Assembly (NCBI RefSeq): GCF_002024165.1
Contig: NZ_MWQN01000001.1
Coordinates: 1,364,001-1,428,000, forward strand
DNA: 64,000 bases
Direction of reading: 5' to 3'
Origin: Embleya scabrispora
GTDB taxonomy: Bacteria; Actinomycetota; Actinomycetes; Streptomycetales; Streptomycetaceae
Shown: piece by piece, positions 27,279-34,515 of the stretch
How positions within the stretch are numbered: the first letter of the stretch is position 1
Layout of the letters: each line of letters opens with the position of its first letter
The notes under the pieces: generated by a model
Told to the model about the DNA's origin: nothing
What the model saw: the letters and a program-made list of their open reading frames with translations, nothing else
Database searches by the model: none
Translations under genes and position numbers: made by a program

Positions 27279-27959
27279 ATGACCCAGCCGCCGCCCGAAC
27301 CGCATCCCCTCTTCGCGGGGGCGACGGGCCCGAGCGACGAGACGCCCGAGGAGCGCCGTCGCCGCCTCGAACAGGAGGAGGAGGCCCGCCGCCGGCGCGA
27401 GCGGCGCGAGGACCTCGCCGAGGGCGCCGGCGAGAGCCTGGGCGACCTGCCCGGGGGCGGCGGCGGAGGCGACGGCGCAGGCGGCTCCGGTGGAGGTGGC
27501 GGCGGCGGGGGCGGCGGCGGGGGCGGCGGCTGCTTCGGCGGAGGTGGCGGTGGCGGAGGAGGAGGAGGAGGAGGAGGAGGAGGCGGCGGCCGCGGCGGAG
27601 GTGGCGGTCGCGGCGGCAGCGGTGGAGGCGACGGCTGCGGCTGCGACCCCTGCCTGCTCAACCTGCTCTCGCTCCGCCTGATGTGGATCACGCTCACGAG
27701 CCTGCTCCGCCCGCGCGCCGGCTCGCCCGCCCGCCGCCTCGGTGCCGCCGTCGACCGCTACCGCGCCGAGATCAGCCCGAAGACCGCGCCGTGTTGTACC
27801 TTCACGCCCACCTGTTCGACCTACGGCAAACGGGCGCTGCACCGCCACGGCGCGCTCCGCGGTACATACCTGACCGCTCGCCGACTGCTGCGCTGCCGGC
27901 CCGGCAACGGCGGCTACGACCCGGTACCGGCCGCGCGGCCTGCTCGGCGACCGCGCTGA
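27279..27959 (+). CDS. YidD-like domain behind a long polyglycine region
   Basis: A 226-aa protein. Residues 1-55 are charged (Glu/Arg-rich helix). Residues 59-117 are almost pure glycine, including runs of 14 and 18 glycines. CGCDPC (120-125) and a hydrophobic segment follow. Residues 155-217 form a YidD-type domain: TFTPTCSTYGKRALHRHG, then LLRCRPGNGGYDPVP. YidD aids the YidC membrane insertase and is normally only 70-120 aa. It is not near rnpA/yidC, so this is a second, unusual member. The polyglycine DNA includes a (GGA)n run near 27556-27583. Confidence 0.85.
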   Translation: MTQPPPEPHPLFAGATGPSDETPEERRRRLEQEEEARRRRERREDLAEGAGESLGDLPGGGGGGDGAGGSGGGGGGGGGGGGGGCFGGGGGGGGGGGGGGGGGGRGGGGGRGGSGGGDGCGCDPCLLNLLSLRLMWITLTSLLRPRAGSPARRLGAAVDRYRAEISPKTAPCCTFTPTCSTYGKRALHRHGALRGTYLTARRLLRCRPGNGGYDPVPAARPARRPR

Positions 27960-27964
27960 CCGGC

Positions 27965-27994
27965 GGTCGGGGCGGGCCCGCGCCCGCCCCGACC
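27965..27994. terminator. Bidirectional hairpin terminator
   Basis: A perfect 13-bp stem GGTCGGGGCGGGC/GCCCGCCCCGACC with a CCGC loop lies between the YidD-like gene and the convergent rsgA. No T-run is present. Confidence 0.65.
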
Positions 27995-27999
27995 CGGGG

Positions 28000-29085
28000 T
28001 CACTTCTTCGGCGACGGCGAGCGGCGCATCTCCTTGTGGATCATCTTCCACTCCCGGGCGCGTTCGGCCCGGATGCGGTGGTCCTCGCGCGAGGCCATCC
28101 ACCGGGCCTCCCGAAGCAGCTTGCGATAGCTGTCCAGACGGCGCTGCGGGAGTTCGCCCGCCTCGATCGCGGCGAGCACGGCGCAGCCCGGTTCGCTGTC
28201 GTGCGTGCAGTCGGCGAACCGGCAGTCGGCCACCAGTGCGTCGATGTCGGAGAAGGTGCGGTCCAGCCCCTCGCCGACGTCGTACATGCCCACCCCGCGC
28301 ATCCCCGGGGTGTCCACGAGCACACCGCCGTTGGGCAGCGGCACCAACTCGCGCCAAGTGGTGGTGTGTCGGCCCTTGCCGTCGCCGCGCACCGCCTGGA
28401 CCGCGGTCACCTCGGTGCCCGCGAGCGCGTTGGCGAGGGTGGACTTGCCCGCGCCGGAGGTGCCGATCAGGGCGACCGTCCGCCCGGCGGTGTACGCGTC
28501 CAGGACGTCCAGGCCCGCACCGGTGACGGTGCTGGCGACGACCACGTCGACGCCCATCGCGACCGCCTCGACGTCCGCGCGCAGATCGTCGGCGTCGGCC
28601 GCGAGGTCGGCCTTGGTGAGGATGACCAGCGGCCGGGCGCCGCTCTCCCACGCGAGGGTGAGCAACCGCTCCAGCCGGCCGAGGTCGGGCGGCGTGTCCA
28701 GCGGGACGACGGCGCCGATCAGGTCGACGTTGACCGCGAGGACCTGACCCGCCGAGCGCCCGGACGCCTGCGAGCGCACCAGGGACGTACGCCGGGTCAA
28801 CAGCGCGGCGACGAACGGTTCGCGACCGTCGTCGGGGATGTCCAGGACCGCCCAGTCGCCGGTGCAGGGCAGGTCGCCGCCGCCGTGCGCGGCACGCACG
28901 GTGCCGTCGGCGGTGACCACCTCGCACAACGAGCGGTCCACCCGGGCGATCCGGCCGGGGATCAGGCCGTGCCCGAGGTAGGGGGCGAATTCACTGTCCC
29001 GCTCCGCGTCCCAGCCATAGGCGGCGAGCACGTCGGAGGTCGGGAGGGAAGAAGAGGAGGAACGGGTGTGCTTTTGGGAAGACAA
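28000..29085 (-). CDS. rsgA: Ribosome small-subunit-dependent GTPase A
   Basis: A 361-aa circularly permuted GTPase that checks late 30S maturation. The G-motifs appear in the permuted order: G4 TKAD, then G1 GTSGAGKSTL, then G3 DTPGMRG. The zinc finger is ADCRFADCTHDSEPGC with the CxxxxCxHxxxxxC pattern. An OB-like N-terminal region precedes them. The start is TTG at 29085, because no ATG/GTG in frame precedes the conserved part; GAAGGG lies about ten bases upstream. The first 17 residues are Ser-rich. Confidence 0.93.
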   Translation of the reverse strand: MSSQKHTRSSSSSLPTSDVLAAYGWDAERDSEFAPYLGHGLIPGRIARVDRSLCEVVTADGTVRAAHGGGDLPCTGDWAVLDIPDDGREPFVAALLTRRTSLVRSQASGRSAGQVLAVNVDLIGAVVPLDTPPDLGRLERLLTLAWESGARPLVILTKADLAADADDLRADVEAVAMGVDVVVASTVTGAGLDVLDAYTAGRTVALIGTSGAGKSTLANALAGTEVTAVQAVRGDGKGRHTTTWRELVPLPNGGVLVDTPGMRGVGMYDVGEGLDRTFSDIDALVADCRFADCTHDSEPGCAVLAAIEAGELPQRRLDSYRKLLREARWMASREDHRIRAERAREWKMIHKEMRRSPSPKK

Positions 29086-29151
29086 GCCGGTGGCCCTTCG
29101 AGGGGCGGATCCGCCGACCTGCGCGCCGTCACGACGAACGACGTGGTGCGG

Positions 29152-29232
29152 CTACGCGGTGCGGGTCCTGGGAATGGGGGTGGGATATGAGGTCCAGCCC
29201 GTCCGGGCGACCGTCATCAAGGTCGTGGTCAC
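29152..29232 (-). CDS. Possible 26-aa upstream ORF of rsgA
   Basis: A GTG-initiated ORF with GGGAGG eight bases upstream, ending about 66 bp before the rsgA start. The peptide is Thr- and Pro-rich with no membrane segment. The strong ribosome site is the main support. It may act as a leader controlling rsgA, or be a chance ORF. Confidence 0.3.
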   Translation of the reverse strand: MTTTLMTVARTGWTSYPTPIPRTRTA

Positions 29233-29291
29233 GACATCCACCTCCCACCTGTCTCGTGCGGCTCTGGGCCGCGCTCCGGGCACCGCTTGCC

Positions 29292-29307
29292 GCGGCCCGT
29301 GGGCCGC
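29292..29307. other. Small GC stem-loop downstream of the YihY gene
   Basis: GCGGCC-CGTG-GGCCGC just past the YihY stop, on the side of the 240-bp gap to rsgA. It could act as a weak terminator; it has no T-run. Confidence 0.35.
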
Positions 29308-29325
29308 TCGGAAAATCCTAGGCCA

Positions 29326-30753
29326 TCACGGACGCTCGCGTCGAGCGTGTTCCTGCTCGCCGACCACCGGTCGGGTCGGGCGCGGCGGCCACGCGGTGTC
29401 GTCCAGCGGCAGGCCGGGCAACTCCTGGCCCGCGGGCATGTGCAGGCCGGGCGGCTGGCCGTTGGTGGGCGGCGGCCCCGGCGGGCGCGGCGGCCGGGAC
29501 GGCATGCGGTTCTGCGGCTCGCCCGCCCGCCGGGCGCCGTTGGCCCGGCCGTTGACCGTGCCCGCGTCGCCGCGTTTGGCGTCGCGCGCGTGGATCGCCC
29601 AGCGCTCGGGGAACTCCGACGGCGGCTCGCCGAGGTCGGGGAGTTCGCCGTGGATGACGGTGTCCTCCATCTCGTCGTGCTCGCCCGCGGGCGTCCAGTC
29701 GCCGGGAGTGCCCCGGTGCCGCCCCGAGCGCAGGTGCTCCATCGCGGCGGCGATCTCCTCGGCGGCCTTCTCCTTGTCCCGCTCCGCGCGGGCCTGTGCG
29801 GTCTCCTGGCTCGGCCACACCTGGTCGATCGCGGCGTTGACGGCGGCGCCGATCAACACCGCCATGGCCGCGAAGTACATCCACACCATCACCGCGACCG
29901 GGGCCGCGAGCGAGCCGTAGACGGTGGGCCCGTCGATGGTGGTGGCCAGGTATACCCGGAGCAGGAAGCTGCCCACGATGCACAGCAGCAGCGCGACCAG
30001 CGCCCCCGGTATGTCCTCGCGCCACGGCGTTCGCACCGGTACCGACACGTGGTAGAGCGAGGTCAGGAAGCAGACCGAGAGCACCACCAGGACGGGCCAA
30101 TAGAGGATGTGCACCGTTCCCTCGAAGTGCGGGAACGCCTTGACCACCAGCTCCGGGCCGGCCACCAGCAGCGGGATCAGGAACATGCCGAGCAGCAGCC
30201 CGACCACGTACAACGTGAAGGACAACAGGCGGGTGCGCACGATGCCGCGCTTGCCGGACAGGCCGTACATGATCGTGATGGTGTCGACGTAGACGTTGAG
30301 CGCCCGCGAGCCGGACCACAGCGCGATCAGGAAGCCGGCCGAGACGATGTCCGCGCGGCCGGCGTCGAAGACGTCGTTGACCAGCGGGACGACCACCTGG
30401 TCGATGCTCTTGTCGGAGAGCACCGAACCGGAGGCCTTGATGATGTCGGCCTTGAGGTCGTTGACGGTACTGCCGCCGATCAGACCGTGCAGGTAGCCGA
30501 CGGTGCCGGCCAGGCCGAGCAGCAGCGGGGGCAGGGACAGCAGCATGAAGAACCCGGCCTCGGCGGCGAGGCCGGTCACCCGGTGGTTGAAGCAGGAGAT
30601 CACCGTTTCGCGGAGTATCCGCCACAGTGCGCTCCGCAACCGGATGCGACCGGCCCCTCGCAGGCGAGGTCGTTGTTGGTAGTCCGCTGCCACCCCTTTA
30701 AGGTATCCGGCCGAAGGCCCGCCATTCGCCAAGTCGTCGTCCGGGTGTGACAC
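29326..30753 (-). CDS. YihY/BrkB-family membrane protein with Pro-rich tail
   Basis: A 475-aa inner-membrane protein. About six to seven helices occupy residues 60-330 (for example GLAAEAGFFMLLSLPPLLLG and VMVWMYFAAMAVLIGAAVNA), the pattern of the YihY/UPF0761 family. The last 140 residues are hydrophilic: a Glu/Lys/Ala helix, then a long Pro/Gly/Arg stretch, likely cytoplasmic. Function in the family is unsettled; the name ribonuclease BN is historical. The GTG start lies 51 bp from the MarR-like gene, with a hairpin between them. Confidence 0.88.
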   Translation of the reverse strand: MSHPDDDLANGGPSAGYLKGVAADYQQRPRLRGAGRIRLRSALWRILRETVISCFNHRVTGLAAEAGFFMLLSLPPLLLGLAGTVGYLHGLIGGSTVNDLKADIIKASGSVLSDKSIDQVVVPLVNDVFDAGRADIVSAGFLIALWSGSRALNVYVDTITIMYGLSGKRGIVRTRLLSFTLYVVGLLLGMFLIPLLVAGPELVVKAFPHFEGTVHILYWPVLVVLSVCFLTSLYHVSVPVRTPWREDIPGALVALLLCIVGSFLLRVYLATTIDGPTVYGSLAAPVAVMVWMYFAAMAVLIGAAVNAAIDQVWPSQETAQARAERDKEKAAEEIAAAMEHLRSGRHRGTPGDWTPAGEHDEMEDTVIHGELPDLGEPPSEFPERWAIHARDAKRGDAGTVNGRANGARRAGEPQNRMPSRPPRPPGPPPTNGQPPGLHMPAGQELPGLPLDDTAWPPRPTRPVVGEQEHARRERP

Positions 30754-30774
30754 CCTCGGCGCGCGGTGCCGCGC

Positions 30775-30798
30775 CGGACCGCTGCGCGGAGCGGTCCG
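30775..30798 (-). other. Hairpin between MarR-like and YihY genes
   Basis: A 9-bp stem CGGACCGCT/AGCGGTCCG with a 6-nt loop fills most of the 51-bp gap. It could attenuate read-through from the regulator gene into the membrane protein gene. Confidence 0.4.
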
Positions 30799-30804
30799 CG
30801 CTGG

Positions 30805-31341
30805 TCAGCGGCTCGGGATCAGCACCCCGGAAAGCCGGCTGAGCACCCTGGCCGCGGTCCGCAGTTCCTCGGCCGGAAGGTCGGCGAAAGCGCTCTCCCA
30901 GCTCTCCCGGAACAGCGCGTCGAGCCGGTACAGCTCGCGCCGCCCGGCGGGGGTGAGCCGAGCCACCGAGCCGCCCCGCCCGCGCCCGGCCCGCACCGCC
31001 TCGACCAGGCCCTCGCGCCCGTGTACGTCGAGCAGGTCGCGCACCGCGGCCGGGGGCAGCCCGAGCACCCGGCCCAGCCGGTCGTTGTCCAGGTCGAGTT
31101 CGTCGGCGAGCGTCGCGAGCAGGCGGTAGCGGGCGGCGTCGGCATCGGCGTCGATCGAACCGGCCCGCCCGGCGCGGTCGGCGCGGATCGCGGACAGGAA
31201 GCCGTTGAGCGCGTAGCGCAGCGTCTCGACCGCCTCCTCGCGCCGCGGCTCGGGCCGCTCGGCGGGGGGCGCGGCGCCGGCCTCGACCACACAAACGGAG
31301 CGCGTTCTGCGCCGAGGCACACCCAGAACCTCGCCTGGCAT
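30805..31341 (-). CDS. MarR-like winged-helix regulator
   Basis: A 178-aa protein with a probable winged helix: LLATLADELDLDNDRLGRVLGLPPAAVRDLLDVHGREGLVEAVRAGRGRG-type layout, then a beta-wing SVARLTPAGRRELYRLD and a C-terminal dimer helix. The wing phrase LTPAGRREL is typical of MarR-like proteins. The ATG at 31341 has GAGGAG about ten bases upstream; a GTG seven codons earlier is an alternative. It is divergent from the cysteine operon and upstream of the YihY gene, either of which might be its target. Confidence 0.65.
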   Translation of the reverse strand: MPGEVLGVPRRRTRSVCVVEAGAAPPAERPEPRREEAVETLRYALNGFLSAIRADRAGRAGSIDADADAARYRLLATLADELDLDNDRLGRVLGLPPAAVRDLLDVHGREGLVEAVRAGRGRGGSVARLTPAGRRELYRLDALFRESWESAFADLPAEELRTAARVLSRLSGVLIPSR

Positions 31342-31469
31342 ACCGATCAGCTCCTCGTCCACTGTGGTGCGTGGGTCGTGATACCGCCCGGGGGTGCGGA
31401 ATCCGACCACCCGTACCGTAACCAACCGCGGCGACGATCCATGCCGCGGCCGACCGCGAAAGATCACCC

Positions 31470-31509
31470 CATCCCATATGCTGGGCAGAGGCGTTCATCA
31501 TATGAGATG
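31470..31509. promoter_or_regulatory. Inverted repeat between the MarR-like gene and the sulfur operon
   Basis: CATCCCATATG (31470-31480) and CATATGAGATG (31499-31509) form an inverted repeat with 10 of 11 positions matching around an 18-nt spacer. It lies 60 bp upstream of the leader peptide in an AT-richer patch. It is a good operator candidate for the MarR-like protein or a sulfur regulator. Confidence 0.45.
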
Positions 31510-31568
31510 GCTGTTCGCATCCCGGACACCGATGGACGGCTATCTGGCTCCATGTCAATCTTTGCGAC

Positions 31569-31652
31569 ATGTCTCGCGCCGGTATTGCCCTCGTAGGTCG
31601 ACTCCACGTCGACCTCGGACGCATGTCCAGCGCCGTCTGTTCGCCGGTCTGA
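31569..31652 (+). CDS. Cysteine-type leader peptide of the sulfate assimilation operon
   Basis: A 27-codon ORF starting MSRAGIAL and containing HVDLGRMSSAVC near its end, with the single Cys codon at position 24. I recognise the R-x-HVDLGRMSSA-x-C pattern from short leader peptides placed before sulfur genes in many actinobacteria. It lies 133 bp upstream of sulfite reductase on the same strand. Stalling at the Cys codon when cysteinyl-tRNA is scarce would regulate the operon. The Shine-Dalgarno sequence is weak, so a near-leaderless start is possible. Confidence 0.75.
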   Translation: MSRAGIALVGRLHVDLGRMSSAVCSPV

Positions 31653-31785
31653 CGACCCGCCCGCCGCATCAGCCTGCCGGGCGCGCGGTCGCACCGGCAC
31701 CACGACTCTCACGGCCGGTCCGGCGAGGGTGCGGCCGGATGCCCCACCGTGCGTCCCCCACCGATCCGCCCGGAGGACGCTCCCC

Positions 31786-33483
31786 ATGGCCGCCACTACC
31801 GACACCGCCGGCAGCGGTCCCCGCGCCCGCAAGACCGCTCGCCATCGCGGCGAGGGTCAGTGGGCCCTCGGCCATCGTGAACCGCTCAACGGCAACGAGC
31901 AGTTCAAGAAGGACGACGACGGTCTCAATGTGCGCGCCCGCATCGAGAACGTCTACGCCCACCGCGGCTTCGCCTCCATCGACCCCAACGACCTGCGCGG
32001 ACGCATGCGGTGGTGGGGCCTGTACACGCAGCGCAAGCCCGGGATCGACGGCGGCAAGACCGGCGTGCTGGAGCCCCACGAGCTGGACGACGAATACTTC
32101 ATGCTGCGCGTGCGGATCGACGGCGGCCGGCTGAACCTGGCCCAACTGCGCGCCGTCGCCGAGGTCTCCGAGCGGTTCGCGCGCGGCACGGCCGACATCA
32201 CCGACCGGCAGAACGTGCAGTTCCACTGGATCCGGATCGAGGACGTCCCGCAGATCTGGCGCATCCTGGAGGGCGTGGGCCTGTCCACGACCGAGGCGTG
32301 CGGCGACACCCCGCGCGTGGTGCTCGGCTCCCCGGTGGCCGGCATCGCCGAGGAAGAGATCATCGACGGCACCTGGGCCATCGACGAGATCAACCGGCTC
32401 TACATCGGCAAGCCCGAATACTCCAACCTGCCGCGCAAGTTCAAGACCGCCATCTCCGGGTCGCCGCTGCTCGACGTCGCGCACGAGATCAACGACGTCT
32501 CCTTCGTGGGTGTCGTGCACCCCGAGTTCGGTCCGGGCTTCGACGTCTGGGTCGGCGGGGGGCTGTCCACCAACCCCAAGCTCGCGGTGCGACTGGGCGC
32601 CTGGGTGCCGCTGGAGGAGGTGCCGCAGGTCTGGGAGGGCGTCATCTCGATCTTCCGCGACTACGGCTACCGCCGGCTGCGCAACCGCGCGCGGCTGAAG
32701 TTCCTGGTCGCCGACTGGGGGCCGGAGCGCTTCCGCGAGGTGCTGGAGAGCGAATACCTGGAGCGCAAGCTGATCGACGGCCCCGCGCCGGACGCGCCCG
32801 CGCAGGTGTGGCGCGACCACGTCGGCGTGCGTCCGCAAAAGGGCGGCGGCTTCTACGTCGGCTTCGCCCCGCGTGTGGGCCGGGTGGACGGAGCCACGCT
32901 GGGCAAGATCGCCGACCTGGCCGAGCGGCACGGGTCGGACCGGGTGCGCACCACGGTCGAGCAGAAGATGCTCATCCTGGACGTCGCCGAGGACAAGGTG
33001 GCCTCGCTCAAGGAGGGTCTGGAGGCGCTGGGCCTGCGGGTGGACCCGAGCCCCTTCCGGCGCGGCACGATGGCCTGCACCGGCATCGAGTTCTGCAAGC
33101 TGGCGATCGTGGAGACCAAGGGCCGCGGGATCACGCTGATCGACGAACTGGAGCAGCGGCTCCCGGAGTTCGACCAGCCCATCACCATCAACATCAACGG
33201 CTGCCCGAACGCCTGCGCGCGCATCCAGGTCGCCGACTTCGGCCTCAAGGGCCAGTTGGTCCTGGACGAGAACGGCGAGCAGGTCGAGGGCTACCAGGTG
33301 CACCTGGGCGGCGGCCTGGGCCTGGACCCCGGCTTCGGCCGCAAGATCCGCGGCCTCAAGGTGACCTCGGCCGAACTGGCCGACTACATCGAGCGGGTGC
33401 TGCGTCGTTTCGAGGAACAGCGCGGCGAGGGCGAGCGCTTCGCCCAGTGGGCCCTGCGCGCGACCGACACGGACCTGTCGTGA
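31786..33483 (+). CDS. Ferredoxin-dependent sulfite (nitrite/sulfite) reductase
   Basis: A 565-aa siroheme/[4Fe-4S] enzyme reducing sulfite to sulfide. The cluster ligands are in ACTGIEFCKLAI (C-x5-C) and NINGCPNACAR (C-x3-C) near residue 470. RARIENVYAHRGF and TDRQNVQFHWI are typical N-terminal blocks. The downstream cysHDN and a sirohydrochlorin chelatase support sulfite rather than nitrite as substrate. The ATG has GGAGG nine bases upstream. It is the first structural gene of the operon and probably takes electrons from ferredoxin. Confidence 0.94.
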   Translation: MAATTDTAGSGPRARKTARHRGEGQWALGHREPLNGNEQFKKDDDGLNVRARIENVYAHRGFASIDPNDLRGRMRWWGLYTQRKPGIDGGKTGVLEPHELDDEYFMLRVRIDGGRLNLAQLRAVAEVSERFARGTADITDRQNVQFHWIRIEDVPQIWRILEGVGLSTTEACGDTPRVVLGSPVAGIAEEEIIDGTWAIDEINRLYIGKPEYSNLPRKFKTAISGSPLLDVAHEINDVSFVGVVHPEFGPGFDVWVGGGLSTNPKLAVRLGAWVPLEEVPQVWEGVISIFRDYGYRRLRNRARLKFLVADWGPERFREVLESEYLERKLIDGPAPDAPAQVWRDHVGVRPQKGGGFYVGFAPRVGRVDGATLGKIADLAERHGSDRVRTTVEQKMLILDVAEDKVASLKEGLEALGLRVDPSPFRRGTMACTGIEFCKLAIVETKGRGITLIDELEQRLPEFDQPITININGCPNACARIQVADFGLKGQLVLDENGEQVEGYQVHLGGGLGLDPGFGRKIRGLKVTSAELADYIERVLRRFEEQRGEGERFAQWALRATDTDLS

Positions 33484-33761
33484 GCGCCGCCGGCGGTGCC
33501 GAGCCGGGCCAACGGGCCGTGCCGTTCTACTGCCCCTTCTGCGGCGACGAGGACCTGCGCCCGCACGAGGAGGGTCACGGGACCTGGTTGTGCTCGGCCT
33601 GCCGGCGGGCGTTCTCGCTGAAGTTCCTCGGCCTGGTCTTCCCGACCCGGCACAGCCCCGAGAAGCATGGCGGCGACGGGACGCAGAGCCCCGCCGGGCC
33701 CGGCACCGAGCCGCTCGCCACCCACACGCACCAGTCGATCGCACACGAGGAGGGCCGATGA
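33480..33761 (+). CDS. Small zinc-ribbon protein of the sulfur operon
   Basis: A 93-aa protein. The N-terminal half has CPFCGDEDLRPHEEGHGTWLC-type spacing with C-x2-C and a second C-x2-C (LCSAC), a probable zinc ribbon. LKFLGLVFP follows, then a hydrophilic Gly/His tail. Its GTG overlaps the reductase stop and its stop overlaps the cysH ATG, so it is translated with both. Similar small proteins occupy this place in other streptomycetes. The role is unknown; an electron-transfer or assembly partner is possible. Confidence 0.85.
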   Translation: MSAAGGAEPGQRAVPFYCPFCGDEDLRPHEEGHGTWLCSACRRAFSLKFLGLVFPTRHSPEKHGGDGTQSPAGPGTEPLATHTHQSIAHEEGR

Positions 33762-34456
33762 CCGTCACCGAGAGCACCGACCTCGAAGCGCTCGCCGGCC
33801 GGGCGGCGCTCGAACTGGAGGACGCGACCGCGTCCGAGATCCTGGCCTGGACGCACGAGCAGTTCGGCCCGGCCTGGTGCGTGACCTCCTCGATGGAGGA
33901 CGCCGTGGTGGCGCATCTGGCCTCGAAGGTCGCCCCCGGGGTGGACGTGGTCTTCCTCGACACGGGCTACCACTTCCCGGAGACGATCGGCACGCGCGAC
34001 GCGGTCGAGGCGGTCTACGACGTGAACGTGATCACCGTGCACCCGGAGCTGACCGTCGTCGAGCAGGACGCGAAGTACGGCCCCGCGCTGCACGATCGCG
34101 ACCCCGACGCGTGTTGCGCGATGCGCAAGGTGGCGCCGCTGGAGCGGGCCCTGACCGACTACCGCGCGTGGGCCACGGGCCTGCGCCGGGACGACTCGCC
34201 GAGCCGGGCGAACACCCCGGTCGTCTCCTGGGACGCGCGTCGGCGCAAGGTCAAGATCGCCCCGATCGCGCGCTGGACCCAGGACGACGTGGAGGCCTAC
34301 ATCGCCGAGCACGGCGTGCTGACCAACCCGCTCCTGATGGACGGCTACGCCTCGATCGGCTGCGCGCCCTGCACCCGCAGGGTCGCCCCCGGCGAGGACG
34401 CCCGCGCCGGCCGCTGGGCGGGCCTGGGCAAGACCGAGTGCGGGATCCACGCATGA
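33758..34456 (+). CDS. cysH: Adenylylsulfate (APS) reductase, [4Fe-4S] type
   Basis: A 232-aa reductase converting APS to sulfite with thioredoxin. The cluster cysteines C119-C120 and C202-x2-C205 mark the APS type rather than the PAPS type. The C-terminal ECGIH holds the catalytic Cys228. SSMEDAVV is the PP-loop-like nucleotide site. This specificity removes the need for APS kinase, which is indeed not in the operon. The ATG overlaps the preceding stop (ATGA). Confidence 0.95.
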   Translation: MTVTESTDLEALAGRAALELEDATASEILAWTHEQFGPAWCVTSSMEDAVVAHLASKVAPGVDVVFLDTGYHFPETIGTRDAVEAVYDVNVITVHPELTVVEQDAKYGPALHDRDPDACCAMRKVAPLERALTDYRAWATGLRRDDSPSRANTPVVSWDARRRKVKIAPIARWTQDDVEAYIAEHGVLTNPLLMDGYASIGCAPCTRRVAPGEDARAGRWAGLGKTECGIHA

Positions 34457-34515
34457 CCGGCCCGATACGCACCACGGCACCGTGCTCGACGAAGACGAAG
34501 GAGGGGTTGGCGTGA
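34453..34515 (+). pseudogene. 20-codon ORF in the usual cysC position, possible deletion scar
   Basis: An ORF starting at the cysH stop (ATGA) and ending on the cysD GTG (GTGA). In other streptomycetes, as I recall, cysC (APS kinase) lies between cysH and cysD. The peptide starts MTGPIRTT and ends EGLA; I recall CysC proteins ending similarly, which would fit an internal deletion keeping both ends. It also carries the AAGGAGG site for cysD, so it may survive only as a coupling spacer. Confidence 0.4.
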
